DNA from: Roseitalea sp. MMSF_3546
Lineage (GTDB): Bacteria > Pseudomonadota > Alphaproteobacteria > Rhizobiales > Rhizobiaceae
Assembly (NCBI RefSeq): GCF_030732865.1
Contig: NZ_JASHKB010000011.1
Coordinates: 62,001 to 126,000 of the forward strand
Reading direction: 5' to 3'
Length of the DNA: 64,000 nucleotides
Position 1 is the stretch's first letter. Each line of letters starts with the position of its first letter. A program made the translations under genes and the position numbers. Of this stretch, positions 29,481-39,378 are shown one piece after another. The notes under the pieces are model-generated. The model worked only from the letters and a program-made list of their open reading frames with translations, did no database searches and had not been told where the DNA came from.

Positions 29481-30083
29481 ATGCTCAAGGCTGTCGGCGA
29501 CACCAAGCTTCTATACGTCATGGCCGCCGACGCCGAATATGGGCCGCATCTGAAGGCGCGGTTCTCGCCGCTTGTGTGTGGCGTCGGCCCGGTCGAGGCG
29601 GCGGTCAATCTCACCCGCGCGCTCGCGACGGAACGTCCCGACATGGTGATCTCGCTGGGCTCGGCCGGCTCGCGCAGCCTCGAGCAGGGCGCGGTCTACG
29701 AGGTCGCCTCGGTCAGTTACCGCGACATGGACGCCTCCCCCCTGGGCTTCGACAAGGGGCTGACGCCGTTTCTCGACCTTCCGGCCGAACTGCCGCTGAC
29801 CGTCATGGGCGACCTTCCCGCAAAACGCCTGTCGACCGGCGCCGGCATCATCTCCGGGACGGCCTATGACGCCATCGACGCCGACATGGTCGACATGGAG
29901 ACCTTTGCGCTTGCGCGCGCCTGCATGGCGTTCGATGTCCCGCTGGTCGGCGTGCGCGGCATTTCCGATGGCGCCCGGGACCTGCGCCATTTCGACGACT
30001 GGACGCAATATCTGCACGTCATCGACGAAAAGCTCGCCGATGCGGTGGATCGCATCGAGGCGGCGATACGCGGCGGCCCATAG
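29481..30083 (+). CDS. MTA/SAH nucleosidase-like phosphorylase superfamily protein
   Basis: A 200-residue member of the purine nucleosidase/phosphorylase (PNP/UDP-1) superfamily. The pattern fits 5'-methylthioadenosine/S-adenosylhomocysteine nucleosidase: PLVCGVGPVEAAVNLTRAL (about 30-48), ISLGSAGSRSLEQGAVYEV, then the active-site region ADMVDMETFALARACMAFDV (about 135-154) with the paired Met-Glu, and VGVRGISDGARD containing the catalytic Asp. It is somewhat shorter than E. coli MtnN. GGGGA precedes ATG 29481 by 7 nt. Confidence 0.8.
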   Translation: MLKAVGDTKLLYVMAADAEYGPHLKARFSPLVCGVGPVEAAVNLTRALATERPDMVISLGSAGSRSLEQGAVYEVASVSYRDMDASPLGFDKGLTPFLDLPAELPLTVMGDLPAKRLSTGAGIISGTAYDAIDADMVDMETFALARACMAFDVPLVGVRGISDGARDLRHFDDWTQYLHVIDEKLADAVDRIEAAIRGGP

Positions 30084-30135
30084 AAAGGGCCCCGGCACGG
30101 CGGTCGCGCCGAGCAAGGCGCGTTCACCCGGTAGT

Positions 30136-30152
30136 CCGGACGCAGTGTCCGG
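30136..30152. repeat. Inverted repeat after the nucleosidase gene
   Basis: CCGGAC-GCAGT-GTCCGG is a perfect 6 bp stem with a 5 nt loop, 52 nt after the nucleosidase stop. It is a possible terminator, without a T-run. Confidence 0.35.
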
Positions 30153-30225
30153 CCACCCCACGACAATGAGGAGGCCGACGCGCGCACCGGTCCGCCCGAT
30201 TTTCCACGTGCGGGGGCGCGGCCAT

Positions 30226-30245
30226 GCCCGGCGCCGGCGCCGGGC
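30226..30245. repeat. Perfect 20 bp GC palindrome
   Basis: GCCCGGCGCCGGCGCCGGGC is identical to its reverse complement. It lies 70-90 nt before the frameshifted GFA gene, in a gap of 230 nt without a recognisable gene. Confidence 0.45.
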
Positions 30246-30313
30246 CCGCAATTGCGCGCCGTGCCGCGATGGCGTAAGCGCCTTGGCAGACGCGATCTGC
30301 CCGGAGCCCCGCC

Positions 30314-30755
30314 ATGACCGGCGACGTTCGAACCGGCCGCTGCCTTTGCGGCGCCCGTACCTGCACCGCAACGCTCGGCAAGCGCCATTTCCGCGCCTGC
30401 CATTGCGGCATGTGCCGGCGCTGGGCGAGCGGTCCGCTGATGACGATCGCCTGCACCCGGGTGCGTCTTTCCGATGAGGCGGCCATCACCCGCATCGCTG
30501 CTCGCAATGGGCCGAACGCGGCTTTTGCGCCACCTGCGGCGGCAATCTGTTCTATCGTCTGTTGGGCGATGACACGTATCACGTTTCGGTCGGCACGCTC
30601 GAGGGTGCGGGCGGTCTCGACATGAGGGTCGAGGTCCATATAGACAAAAAGCCGCCGTTCTATGCCTTCGCCAACGACACCGGAAAGCTGACCGAGGCCG
30701 AAATCGTCGCGCTGTACGCGCCGCCGGGCGCGCCATTGCCGGACACCGATCGCAA

Positions 30756-30759
<4 letters not shown>
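30314..30759 (+). pseudogene. GFA-family protein, frameshifted
   Basis: The two parts of a glutathione-dependent formaldehyde-activating (GFA/CENP-V) domain protein lie in different frames. The first frame gives MTGDVRTGRCLCGARTCTAT and FRACHCGMCRRWASGP with the zinc cysteines CxC and CxxC. After the codon at 30491-30493 the homology continues in the -1 frame as HRCSQWAERGFCATCGGNLF (starting at base 30493, with the last CxxC), then [20 protein letters not shown] to the stop at 30759. One missing base near 30493 restores a protein of about 148 residues with all zinc ligands. It is either a recent pseudogene or a sequence error. Its stop overlaps the guaA start (ATGA). Confidence 0.85.
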
Positions 30760-32318
<1,559 letters not shown>

Positions 32319-32583
32319 TTCCGAAGCGCCGGGGACGATCGGCCACGATCGCAAGACTGCCCATGACCCGCTGGTAGAGGATATGCAAGGCTTCGCCCAC
32401 GATCGCGGAACGCGAGCCCGTGGTCGCCGGCCCCGCCAGAACCGCCGTTGCGCTGCGCGCCGACCATGCCGAAGTCGCGAAGACCGCCGCGCGCGCCGAA
32501 AGGATCGTCACGCACGAAAAGCCAGCCGACGGCAACCCAAAGCAGAAGACATCAGGAGCAGCGAGCCGGTTTAAGCGAGTGAC

Positions 32584-35073
32584 CTAGCCCGCCGCCGTCG
32601 CGAAACGGTCCTCCTGCTCCGCCCGGATTCGCTCCTGTTCGCGCGCGCGTTCGGGCCGGTCCGGCTTGATTTCCGGGATCAGCCGGAAGGTGAAGGACTG
32701 TCCCGGGCTCATCTCGCGCCCCTGTCCGCGATAGGAGATCGTCACCGGATACGCGGTCATCTTGCGGCTGGTCACGGTCAGCTCGTCCTGCGTGATCTCG
32801 AAATCGAGGATCTGGCGGCGGAACCGGACCGTCGAGCGCAGCCGGTCCACCTCGTCGGGCAGGCGCGGGTTGAACATCAGCGTCCCCGACCGGAGTTCGA
32901 TGCCCGTATAGCACCGCTGCATCAGGTCCACCGTTCCGGCCATCGCGCCCAGGTGGATACCCTCCTTCGTCGTTCCGCCCTGGATGTCGGCGATATCCGC
33001 GTCGAGCGCCTTGAGTGCCAGTTGCCAGGAGCGCTGCCGGTCGGCCCGGGCGAGAACCCAGGCATGGGCCACCCAGCTCAGCGTCGAACCGTGCGAGGTG
33101 CGACGCATGTAGTACTGGATGTTGCGCAGGATCATGTCCGGATCGAAGGGGTAGCCGAGGCGGTCGAAGATGTGGCCGATCTCGTCGCTGCCGAAGAGAT
33201 AGAAGATCATCAGCGTGTCGGCCTGCTTGGAGATCTTGTAGTCGTTGGGATCTTCCCCCTCGGCCTCGAGGATGCGGTCGAGGCGCTGGAGATTGCCGTA
33301 TTTGCCGCGGTAGCCGTCCCAGTCGAATTCCCTCAGTTTTTCGTATCCCTCGAACTGGCTGATGATGCCCTCCTCGTGGAAGGGAATGTAGAGCCTGCAG
33401 CTCACATCCTCCCAATGCGCCAGTTCCTCGCGGCTCAGTCCGATCCGCTCGCACAGGCGCCGCCGCTCGTCGGCCGGGATCAGCTCGAGCACGTCGTCGA
33501 CGCGCGAGAGCACCCAGCAGGACATGAAGTTCATGTAGGCGTTGTTGTCGAGCCCGCCGTCGGTGCTCGGATCGGCACCCGGATAGGCGGTGTGAAACTC
33601 GTCCGGTCCCATCACGCCTCGAATACCGTAGCGGCCGTCGGGCCGCTCTTCGGCGAGACTTGCCAGAAAGCGCGCGATCTCGCAGAACAGCTCCGCGCCG
33701 TAATCGCGCAGGAAATCGCGGTCGTCGGTGGCCTGCACATATTCCCAGACATTGCAGGCGACGGCCGCCCCGATATGTCTCTGGCGCCAGGAATTGTCGG
33801 CAATCCAGTTTCCGGATCGGGGATTGAGGTGGACGCGTTGGCTCTCCTCCCGTCCGTTGGAACCGCTCTGCCAGGGGAACATGGCGCCCTTTCGCCCTGC
33901 CTCGCGTGCCGCGCGCCGCGCCTCGTCGAGGCGGCGGTAGCGATAGCGCAGCAGCGCGCGCGTCAGCACCGGCATGCGCAGCGTCAGATAGGGGAAGATG
34001 AACAATTCGTCCCACATGATGTGCCCGCGATAGGCCTCGCCATGCCAGCCGCGGGGCGGGACGCCCACGTCCATTCCGACCGAATGGACCGAAGCGGTCT
34101 GCAGCAGGTGCAGGATATGCAGGCGCAGCTTGAGCTGCGCGTCGCTGTCGGCATCGCCAAGGCGGATGTCGAACTGCTCCCAAAGGTGGTGCCAGGCTTG
34201 TGAATGCTCCTCTTCGAGCGCGCGGAAATCGCCGGAGTGACGCACATGGTTCGCGGCCTCCTCGAGCGGCTCGGTGATGCCGGCGTCGCGGCTGTCGAAA
34301 TAGGCCGCGATCTTCTCGACCGTGATCGGGTGCCCCTGTCTTGCCTCGAGTTCGAACGCCTCCTCGACGATGTCCGGCAGCACGTTCGTGCGCGCAGCGG
34401 GAACGTGGCCGCCATCGATCGCGACGGTGGTCCGTGCGGCGAGCGCCACTTCCCGCCGCGCCTGAACGAAGCGCGAGCGCATGGCCAGGATATCGCCGTC
34501 CTCGCGGCCGGTATGCAACGTCTCCAGATGCCGGCTGGCGAGATCGCGGTATCGTTGCACGCCCCAGTTGATGACGCTGCCGTCCAGACCCGCGCGCAGC
34601 TGCATCCCGCCCGACCAGTTCTCGGGCGTCAGGGTCACCGAAAGCGCGGCGAGGTGGGGATCGTGCATGGACACGAGGCGCCGCTCGTCCCAACGCGTGA
34701 CCCGGCCCTCCCCGTCGCGAAAGCGCATGCTGCGCGTGAGCACGTTGTTCTTCAGGTCGAGCTCCTGCCGGTAGTCGAGATGCTCGACATCGTCGGGGCA
34801 TAGCCAGTCGCCGTCCTCGGCCCGCATGGTCAGCGGCAGCCAGTTCGGAATGTTGACGAGGTCCTCGTTCTCGATCCGGTGCCCGGCGACCTCGGAGGTC
34901 AGCCGATCGTAGCCGCCCGCGAGGTAGGTGCCGGGATAGTGCACGTCGTCGGCATGGGCGTTCGGCGCGGCTGCGCGCGAGACGATGTAGCCATTGCCGA
35001 GCGCGCAAAGCGTTTCGCGCAGGCCCTCGGCTTCGGGGTCGTAGCCGGTATACCTCAGATGCCACGCGTCCAT
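32584..35073 (-). CDS. Glycoside hydrolase family 65 protein (disaccharide phosphorylase-like)
   Basis: An 829-residue GH65 protein. The family includes maltose, trehalose, kojibiose and related phosphorylases plus trehalose hydrolases. The N-terminal beta-sandwich (about 1-270) starts with LRETLCALGNGYIVSRAA. The (alpha/alpha)6 barrel has WHGEAYRGHIMWDELFIFPY (about 345-364), the catalytic acid Glu in GVMGPDEFHTAYPG, DNNAYMNFM, and the phosphate-site region KQADTLMIFYLF with RRTSHGSTLSWVAHAW. A short C-terminal domain follows. The start ATG 35073 has GGGGGA at 3 nt and lies inside the HAD gene (19 nt overlap). Phosphorylase versus hydrolase cannot be settled by eye. Confidence 0.9.
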   Translation of the reverse strand: MDAWHLRYTGYDPEAEGLRETLCALGNGYIVSRAAAPNAHADDVHYPGTYLAGGYDRLTSEVAGHRIENEDLVNIPNWLPLTMRAEDGDWLCPDDVEHLDYRQELDLKNNVLTRSMRFRDGEGRVTRWDERRLVSMHDPHLAALSVTLTPENWSGGMQLRAGLDGSVINWGVQRYRDLASRHLETLHTGREDGDILAMRSRFVQARREVALAARTTVAIDGGHVPAARTNVLPDIVEEAFELEARQGHPITVEKIAAYFDSRDAGITEPLEEAANHVRHSGDFRALEEEHSQAWHHLWEQFDIRLGDADSDAQLKLRLHILHLLQTASVHSVGMDVGVPPRGWHGEAYRGHIMWDELFIFPYLTLRMPVLTRALLRYRYRRLDEARRAAREAGRKGAMFPWQSGSNGREESQRVHLNPRSGNWIADNSWRQRHIGAAVACNVWEYVQATDDRDFLRDYGAELFCEIARFLASLAEERPDGRYGIRGVMGPDEFHTAYPGADPSTDGGLDNNAYMNFMSCWVLSRVDDVLELIPADERRRLCERIGLSREELAHWEDVSCRLYIPFHEEGIISQFEGYEKLREFDWDGYRGKYGNLQRLDRILEAEGEDPNDYKISKQADTLMIFYLFGSDEIGHIFDRLGYPFDPDMILRNIQYYMRRTSHGSTLSWVAHAWVLARADRQRSWQLALKALDADIADIQGGTTKEGIHLGAMAGTVDLMQRCYTGIELRSGTLMFNPRLPDEVDRLRSTVRFRRQILDFEITQDELTVTSRKMTAYPVTISYRGQGREMSPGQSFTFRLIPEIKPDRPERAREQERIRAEQEDRFATAAG

Positions 35074-36626
35074 GGTTCCCCCATGTCCAGTCCGGCCAGC
35101 CATTCGACGAAGCGGCGCACGTCCTGCGGATCGGCCAGAGCATAGTCCGCCAATGTGGCACGAGTGTCACCTCGCACGGCAATGCACAGGCCGGCGCTGC
35201 CGAGCGCGCTGAAGGCGTCTTCGTCGGTCAGATCGTCGCCAAGATAGATGGGCAGCGCGTCGCTCTCGCCAAGCCGCGTATGCGCGAGCAGCCATTGCAC
35301 GGCCCGCCCCTTGTCCCAGTCGGCGCGGGGCTGGATCTCGAAGACCTTCTTGCCCCGGCTTCTGCGCAGCTTGTCGTGGCGACCGACGATCCTGTCCACC
35401 GCGTCCTCGATCGCCGCGACATCGCTGTCGGCCGCACGGCGATAATGCACCGCCACCGAAAAGGTCTTGCGCTCGACATCGGCCCCCTCGATGCCCGAAA
35501 GCGCGTCGCGCAGCTGCGCATCGGCCTGCTCGATGGGGCGTACGAACCCCTCGGCCGCATCGGGGCGTTCTTCGAGACCGTCGGGCCCGGCAATGTCGAA
35601 ACCATGGCTGCCGGCATAGATCACCTCGTCGAGTCCGACGCGCGCACGCACATCCGCAAGGTCGCGGCCGCTGATGACGGCGACCGGGCAACGCTCGGCC
35701 AGGCGCGCGACGGCGGTGCGGGTTTCCTCGGGGATCGTCGCGTCGCGGTAATCGGCGACGATGGGCGAAAGCGTGCCGTCATAATCGAGAAAGACAGAAG
35801 TTGGCCCCGATCCCAGGCGGTCCCGAACCGCGTCCAGCCGGTCCCGGACGAGCGGCAGCCGGTCCAGCGTCCGCAGTCCGCCGCCCTCGGGCAGACACAG
35901 CCGCCGCAAATCGTCCGTGACGAGGTCGGCCCCGTTCGACCGCAGCGCGTGGCGATGCTGGCCGGCATCGTCCTGCCGATCCACGCCGATCACCAGGCCG
36001 AAGCGCCCGGCTGCGCCGGCGCGCACGCCGGCGACGGCATCCTCGACCACCGCGGCCCGTGCCGGCGCGCAGCCGAGCCGCCGGGCGGTCTCTTCGAGCT
36101 GGTCCGGGGCCGGCTTGGGCGACAGATCGCGTTCCTGCGCGTCCGCACCGCTGACGGTGACATCGAAAAGCTGGGCGATTCCGGCGCTTTCCAGCACCCG
36201 CGGCGCATTGCGGCTGGCCGAGAAGACGCCAACACCGATGCCCGCCTTCTTCAGCGCGTGTATCAGCTCGACGGCATCGTCGAACACCGGCACCCGGTTC
36301 TTCTCCAGCCAGTTACGGAAGGACCGGTTCTTTCGATTGCCGATACCCCGGACCGACTCCAGATGCTCGTCGTCATCGCCGCCCTCGGGCACCTCGATGC
36401 CGCGCGAGCGCAGAAACCGGCGCACACCGTCATAGCGGGGAATGCCGTCGACATGCGCGAGGTAGTCGCCATGGGTGAAAGCCGCATCCGCCCCGCGCGC
36501 CTGAAGCACCTCGTCGAAGACCCGCTTCCACGCCGCGAAATGCGCCTGGGCCGTGTCGGTCACGACACCGTCCATGTCGAAGATGACTGCCGCGATTCCG
36601 TCGCCCTGGCCGGCAGACTTGTCCAT
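35055..36626 (-). CDS. Fusion of beta-phosphoglucomutase-like HAD and trehalose-6-phosphate phosphatase
   Basis: A 523-residue two-domain enzyme. Domain 1 (about 10-245) is a HAD-IA protein with motif I IFDMDGVVTDTAQAHFAAWK, a beta-phosphoglucomutase-type cap (HGDYLAHVDGIPRYDGVRRF), VFSASRNAPRVLESAG, and PKPAPDQLEETARRLG plus VVEDAVAGVRAG. Domain 2 (about 275-515) is OtsB-like: FLDYDGTLSPIVADYRDA, VISGRDLADVRARVG, YAGSHGFDI, and YLGDDLTDEDAFSAL. ATG 36626 has GGAG at about 6 nt. With the overlapping GH65 gene it provides trehalose-6-phosphate or trehalose conversion: phosphatase, glycoside phosphorylase and glucose-1-phosphate mutase. Confidence 0.9.
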   Translation of the reverse strand: MDKSAGQGDGIAAVIFDMDGVVTDTAQAHFAAWKRVFDEVLQARGADAAFTHGDYLAHVDGIPRYDGVRRFLRSRGIEVPEGGDDDEHLESVRGIGNRKNRSFRNWLEKNRVPVFDDAVELIHALKKAGIGVGVFSASRNAPRVLESAGIAQLFDVTVSGADAQERDLSPKPAPDQLEETARRLGCAPARAAVVEDAVAGVRAGAAGRFGLVIGVDRQDDAGQHRHALRSNGADLVTDDLRRLCLPEGGGLRTLDRLPLVRDRLDAVRDRLGSGPTSVFLDYDGTLSPIVADYRDATIPEETRTAVARLAERCPVAVISGRDLADVRARVGLDEVIYAGSHGFDIAGPDGLEERPDAAEGFVRPIEQADAQLRDALSGIEGADVERKTFSVAVHYRRAADSDVAAIEDAVDRIVGRHDKLRRSRGKKVFEIQPRADWDKGRAVQWLLAHTRLGESDALPIYLGDDLTDEDAFSALGSAGLCIAVRGDTRATLADYALADPQDVRRFVEWLAGLDMGEPWTRGI

Positions 36627-36939
36627 CTGACTCTCCGTCCAATCCGCCGGACATCCTCCCGCCTCGTCGGCGTCGGGCAATGCCCCGCCCTACAAGGGAC
36701 GATCCAAGCCCTGAGAAGTTACCCGTTGAACCTTACCGAGCGTGGCGAGGTCGGTCACGGAGAAAAGCACGACCGAATGCCGCGAGCGAGATTTCCGCGC
36801 CATGGCGAGAGCCCGTGGAGCCGCGACCGACCGCTTCGCCGGCTGGACCGACATCGATCCTTGTGCCGGCGGCGCCGAGCTGGCGCCCCTTGCCGGCAAC
36901 GCTGTGCGGGCCGGTTCGGCTGCCAGCGGGCGGCCGCGG
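36627..36939. other. Gene-free spacer upstream of the HAD/OtsB gene
   Basis: These 313 nt between the HAD/OtsB start and the end of the P460-like gene hold no coherent reading frame. The first part (to about 36780) is less GC-rich than the rest and probably carries the HAD-GH65 promoter on the minus strand. I see no clear -35/-10 pair or terminator hairpin. Confidence 0.5.
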
Positions 36940-37494
36940 TCAGTCGGACAGGGCGTTGGTCGTGAACAGGTAGTCGCCCCCGTCCGCGTCCGAGTGGCAA
37001 TTGATGCATCCCTGCGCCAGTCCGGCTAACGGCGTGCCGTTCGGCGCCTGGTCGAGCGAGCCGTCGGGCAGATATTTCGCCCAGAACCAGTTGCCGCCGT
37101 CGGGCGCATAGCCCTCGGACCGCCGGAACATGACCGTCACCGAGGCGAGATGGTCCTCGCGTGCGCCGATCACCTCGTCCACCGAGACGCCTTCGGGGCC
37201 ATAATTGCGCTTGATCACGAGATCGCCCGAATGACCGTCGATGGTGGCTTCGGTGTAGAACGTCTCCAGCATCACGTGAACGGGTTCGGGGGAAGGCGGC
37301 CATGCGGCGGCTGGGCCGCCGCCGAGAGCATGATCCGGTCCGGGCTCGGCAGGAGGCATCGGCATGGCGGCGATGCCTTTGTATCGATCGTTGCCACGCC
37401 CAAGCGACGCAATTGGGCCCGTCGCACGCCAGTGCCGCCAAGCATCGATCGGTTGCGCACCGCGCGTGTCCGGCGGGTGCGCCCCATGCGCCAT
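36940..37494 (-). CDS. Cytochrome P460-like c-type haem protein
   Basis: The C-terminal two thirds of this 184-residue frame read as a cytochrome P460 family domain: VHVMLETFYTEATIDGHSGD, VTVMFRRSEGYAPDGGNWFW, AKYLPDGSLDQAPNGTPLAG and the haem-attachment motif CINCH near residue 165. Such proteins are periplasmic, yet the N-terminal 70 residues (rich in Pro, His, Gly) show no signal peptide or membrane anchor and ATG 37494 has no clear ribosome site. The gene may be truncated at the 5' end, start elsewhere, or be decaying. It lies 53 nt after the alpha/beta hydrolase gene on the same strand and could be the last gene of that operon. Confidence 0.6.
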   Translation of the reverse strand: MAHGAHPPDTRGAQPIDAWRHWRATGPIASLGRGNDRYKGIAAMPMPPAEPGPDHALGGGPAAAWPPSPEPVHVMLETFYTEATIDGHSGDLVIKRNYGPEGVSVDEVIGAREDHLASVTVMFRRSEGYAPDGGNWFWAKYLPDGSLDQAPNGTPLAGLAQGCINCHSDADGGDYLFTTNALSD

Positions 37495-37547
37495 TTCAAG
37501 CTGGCCGGCAGGGCCAACCTGGTGTCATGCGACCGGAGCGCCCGAAA

Positions 37548-38240
37548 CTACGCTGCGAGCCATTCCAGCAACGCGGCATTTGCCTCGGCCGGTTTTTCCA
37601 GCGTCACCAGATGGCCGGCGCCGGCGACGATCGCCAGCCGCGAACCGGCAATGAGTTCGTGCATCAATTCGTGCCGGCCGACGGGGCACAGCCGGTCCTG
37701 TTCCCCGCACATCACAAGGGCGGGCACGGCGACCCGGCGCAGCGTGTCCTGCTGGTCCGGTCGCGATTGCAGCGCGCGCGACTGGCGCACGAAGACCTCC
37801 GGACCGAGCGCTTCGGCCATGTCCATGCACAGGTCCAGGACCGGTTGCCGGCCGGGGCCCTCGGCCAGATAGTTGGGCTTCATCTCCTCGCGCATCACCG
37901 CGCGCAACTCGCCCGCCCGCGCGCGCGCCATTTGCGGCTCGCGGCGCTGGCGGATCGCCTCGGTTTCGGCCTTCGGGTTTGTGTCGAGCAGCGCGATGCG
38001 CTCGATGCGGCCGGGCGCCTGCCGGAACACTTCCATGGCGACGATCCCGCCCATCGACAGTCCGGCGAGCGCGAACCGTGGCGGCGCATGGGCCAGGACA
38101 TCGGCGGCCAGGGCCGCCATCGTGTCGTGGCCGGCAATCGTCGCCAGGTGAAGCGTGCACATGCACGAAAGGGCCTCGATCTGCGGCCCGAAAAGGCGCG
38201 CATCGCACATCATGCCCGGTAGCAGGACCAGCGGCGTCAT
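37548..38240 (-). CDS. Alpha/beta hydrolase
   Basis: A 230-residue alpha/beta hydrolase fold protein. It starts MTPLVLLPGMMCDARLFGPQ with the oxyanion loop, has the nucleophile elbow GLSMGGIVAMEVF (Ser at about residue 74), a catalytic Asp candidate in MCGEQDRLCPVG and the His in VAGAGHLVTLEKPAEA. It is of the carboxylesterase/enol-lactone hydrolase size class. The start ATG 38240 overlaps the stop of the MetE-like gene by one base (TGATG). As the last enzyme gene of the LacI-regulated operon it may hydrolyse a lactone or ester intermediate; this is inference. Confidence 0.85.
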   Translation of the reverse strand: MTPLVLLPGMMCDARLFGPQIEALSCMCTLHLATIAGHDTMAALAADVLAHAPPRFALAGLSMGGIVAMEVFRQAPGRIERIALLDTNPKAETEAIRQRREPQMARARAGELRAVMREEMKPNYLAEGPGRQPVLDLCMDMAEALGPEVFVRQSRALQSRPDQQDTLRRVAVPALVMCGEQDRLCPVGRHELMHELIAGSRLAIVAGAGHLVTLEKPAEANAALLEWLAA

Positions 38241-39367
38241 CACGAAGCGCCGGCCAGCCTTGCGCCTTCGGCCAGCGTTTTCAGTTTGGCCCAGGCGATT
38301 TCCGGATCGACCGCGCCGAAGCCGGCGAACGTGCCGAAGCCGCAATCCGAGCCGGCAATCACGCGGTCGGCCCCGACAATGTCCACGAACCGCTCGAGCC
38401 GCTGGGCGACAAGCTCGGGATGCTCGACGAAGTTGGTCGTCGTGTCCACGACGCCGGGCACGAGCACCTTGTCGGCTGGAATGTCGGCCGCACGATCGCG
38501 GAACACGGTCCACTCATGGCCGTGACGCGGATTGGAGGACTCAAACAGTACGTATCGTGCCCTGGTCGACATCAGCGTGTCGAACATCTTCGCCATCGGG
38601 ATATCGCACACATGCGGACCTTCATAGTTGCCCCAGCAGATATGGATCCGGATCTGCTCCTCGGGCACCTCGGCCAGGGCATGGTTGAGCGCCTCGACAT
38701 GGCTGGCGGCGATCTTGACGAACTCGTCGTCGGACAGATCGGTGAACAGCATGTGGCGTGACAGTGCCAGATCGGGACAGTCGATCTGCACATCGAGCCC
38801 GGCGGCCGCGATCGTCGCGTATTCGTCTTTCATCGCCTCGGCCAGCGCTGCCAGATAGGCCTCGCGCGAGGGATAGAAGTCGTTTTGCAGGAACAGCGAG
38901 ATCACGCCCGGCGAGGCAGCGTTCATGAAGCCGCGCCGGGCGCCGTGCCGGTCCATGGCCGCCTTGAGACTGGCGATGTCCTTTTGCAGTTCGCCCTGTC
39001 CCTTCGAGCGCACCTCGCCAACGCACATGGGCCGGGCGTAGGTGGGCGTGCCGCCCGAGTCCGCCAGGCGCTGCAGGAACGAGGGAAACAGCTTCAGGTC
39101 GGCCGGCGCGTTGCGCGGGCTGTCGCCGGCAAAGCCGGTATAGCGGTCCTTGACGTAGGTCGCATAGGAGATCTTGGAGGTTTCGCCGTCGCTGACAATG
39201 TCGATACCGGCCGCCACCTGGCGCCGCACCGTTTCGTCCGCCGCTTCCGTCATCACCGCGTCGAATCGGTCCGGATTGATGCTTTCGCCGCGCTCCCGCG
39301 CGAACAGCTGGTCGACGACGGCCTGGGTCCGTGGCAGGCTGCCGACATGGGTCGATCGCAGGCGCAT
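38240..39367 (-). CDS. MetE C-terminal-like zinc enzyme (cobalamin-independent methionine synthase II family)
   Basis: A 375-residue TIM-barrel protein related to the catalytic half of MetE and to epoxyalkane:coenzyme M transferase, families that activate a thiol with zinc. The zinc ligands are visible: His-x-Cys in IRIHICWGNYEGPH (about residues 220-233) and the distant Cys in VIAGSDCGFGTFAGFG (about 338-353), with the N-terminal STHVGSLPRTQAV and the mid-barrel LDVQIDCPDLALSRHM. It lacks the N-terminal half of true MetE, so it is not a complete methionine synthase. GAGGGAG precedes ATG 39367 by 6 nt. It sits in the catabolic operon between the dicupin and the hydrolase, suggesting group transfer or C-X bond cleavage on a pathway intermediate. 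Confidence 0.85.
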   Translation of the reverse strand: MRLRSTHVGSLPRTQAVVDQLFARERGESINPDRFDAVMTEAADETVRRQVAAGIDIVSDGETSKISYATYVKDRYTGFAGDSPRNAPADLKLFPSFLQRLADSGGTPTYARPMCVGEVRSKGQGELQKDIASLKAAMDRHGARRGFMNAASPGVISLFLQNDFYPSREAYLAALAEAMKDEYATIAAAGLDVQIDCPDLALSRHMLFTDLSDDEFVKIAASHVEALNHALAEVPEEQIRIHICWGNYEGPHVCDIPMAKMFDTLMSTRARYVLFESSNPRHGHEWTVFRDRAADIPADKVLVPGVVDTTTNFVEHPELVAQRLERFVDIVGADRVIAGSDCGFGTFAGFGAVDPEIAWAKLKTLAEGARLAGAS

Positions 39368-39378
39368 CGAACGCTCCC

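Noticed and set aside
38240-39367. Assignment as methionine synthase MetE
   Set aside because: Only the catalytic C-terminal half is present and the context is catabolic.
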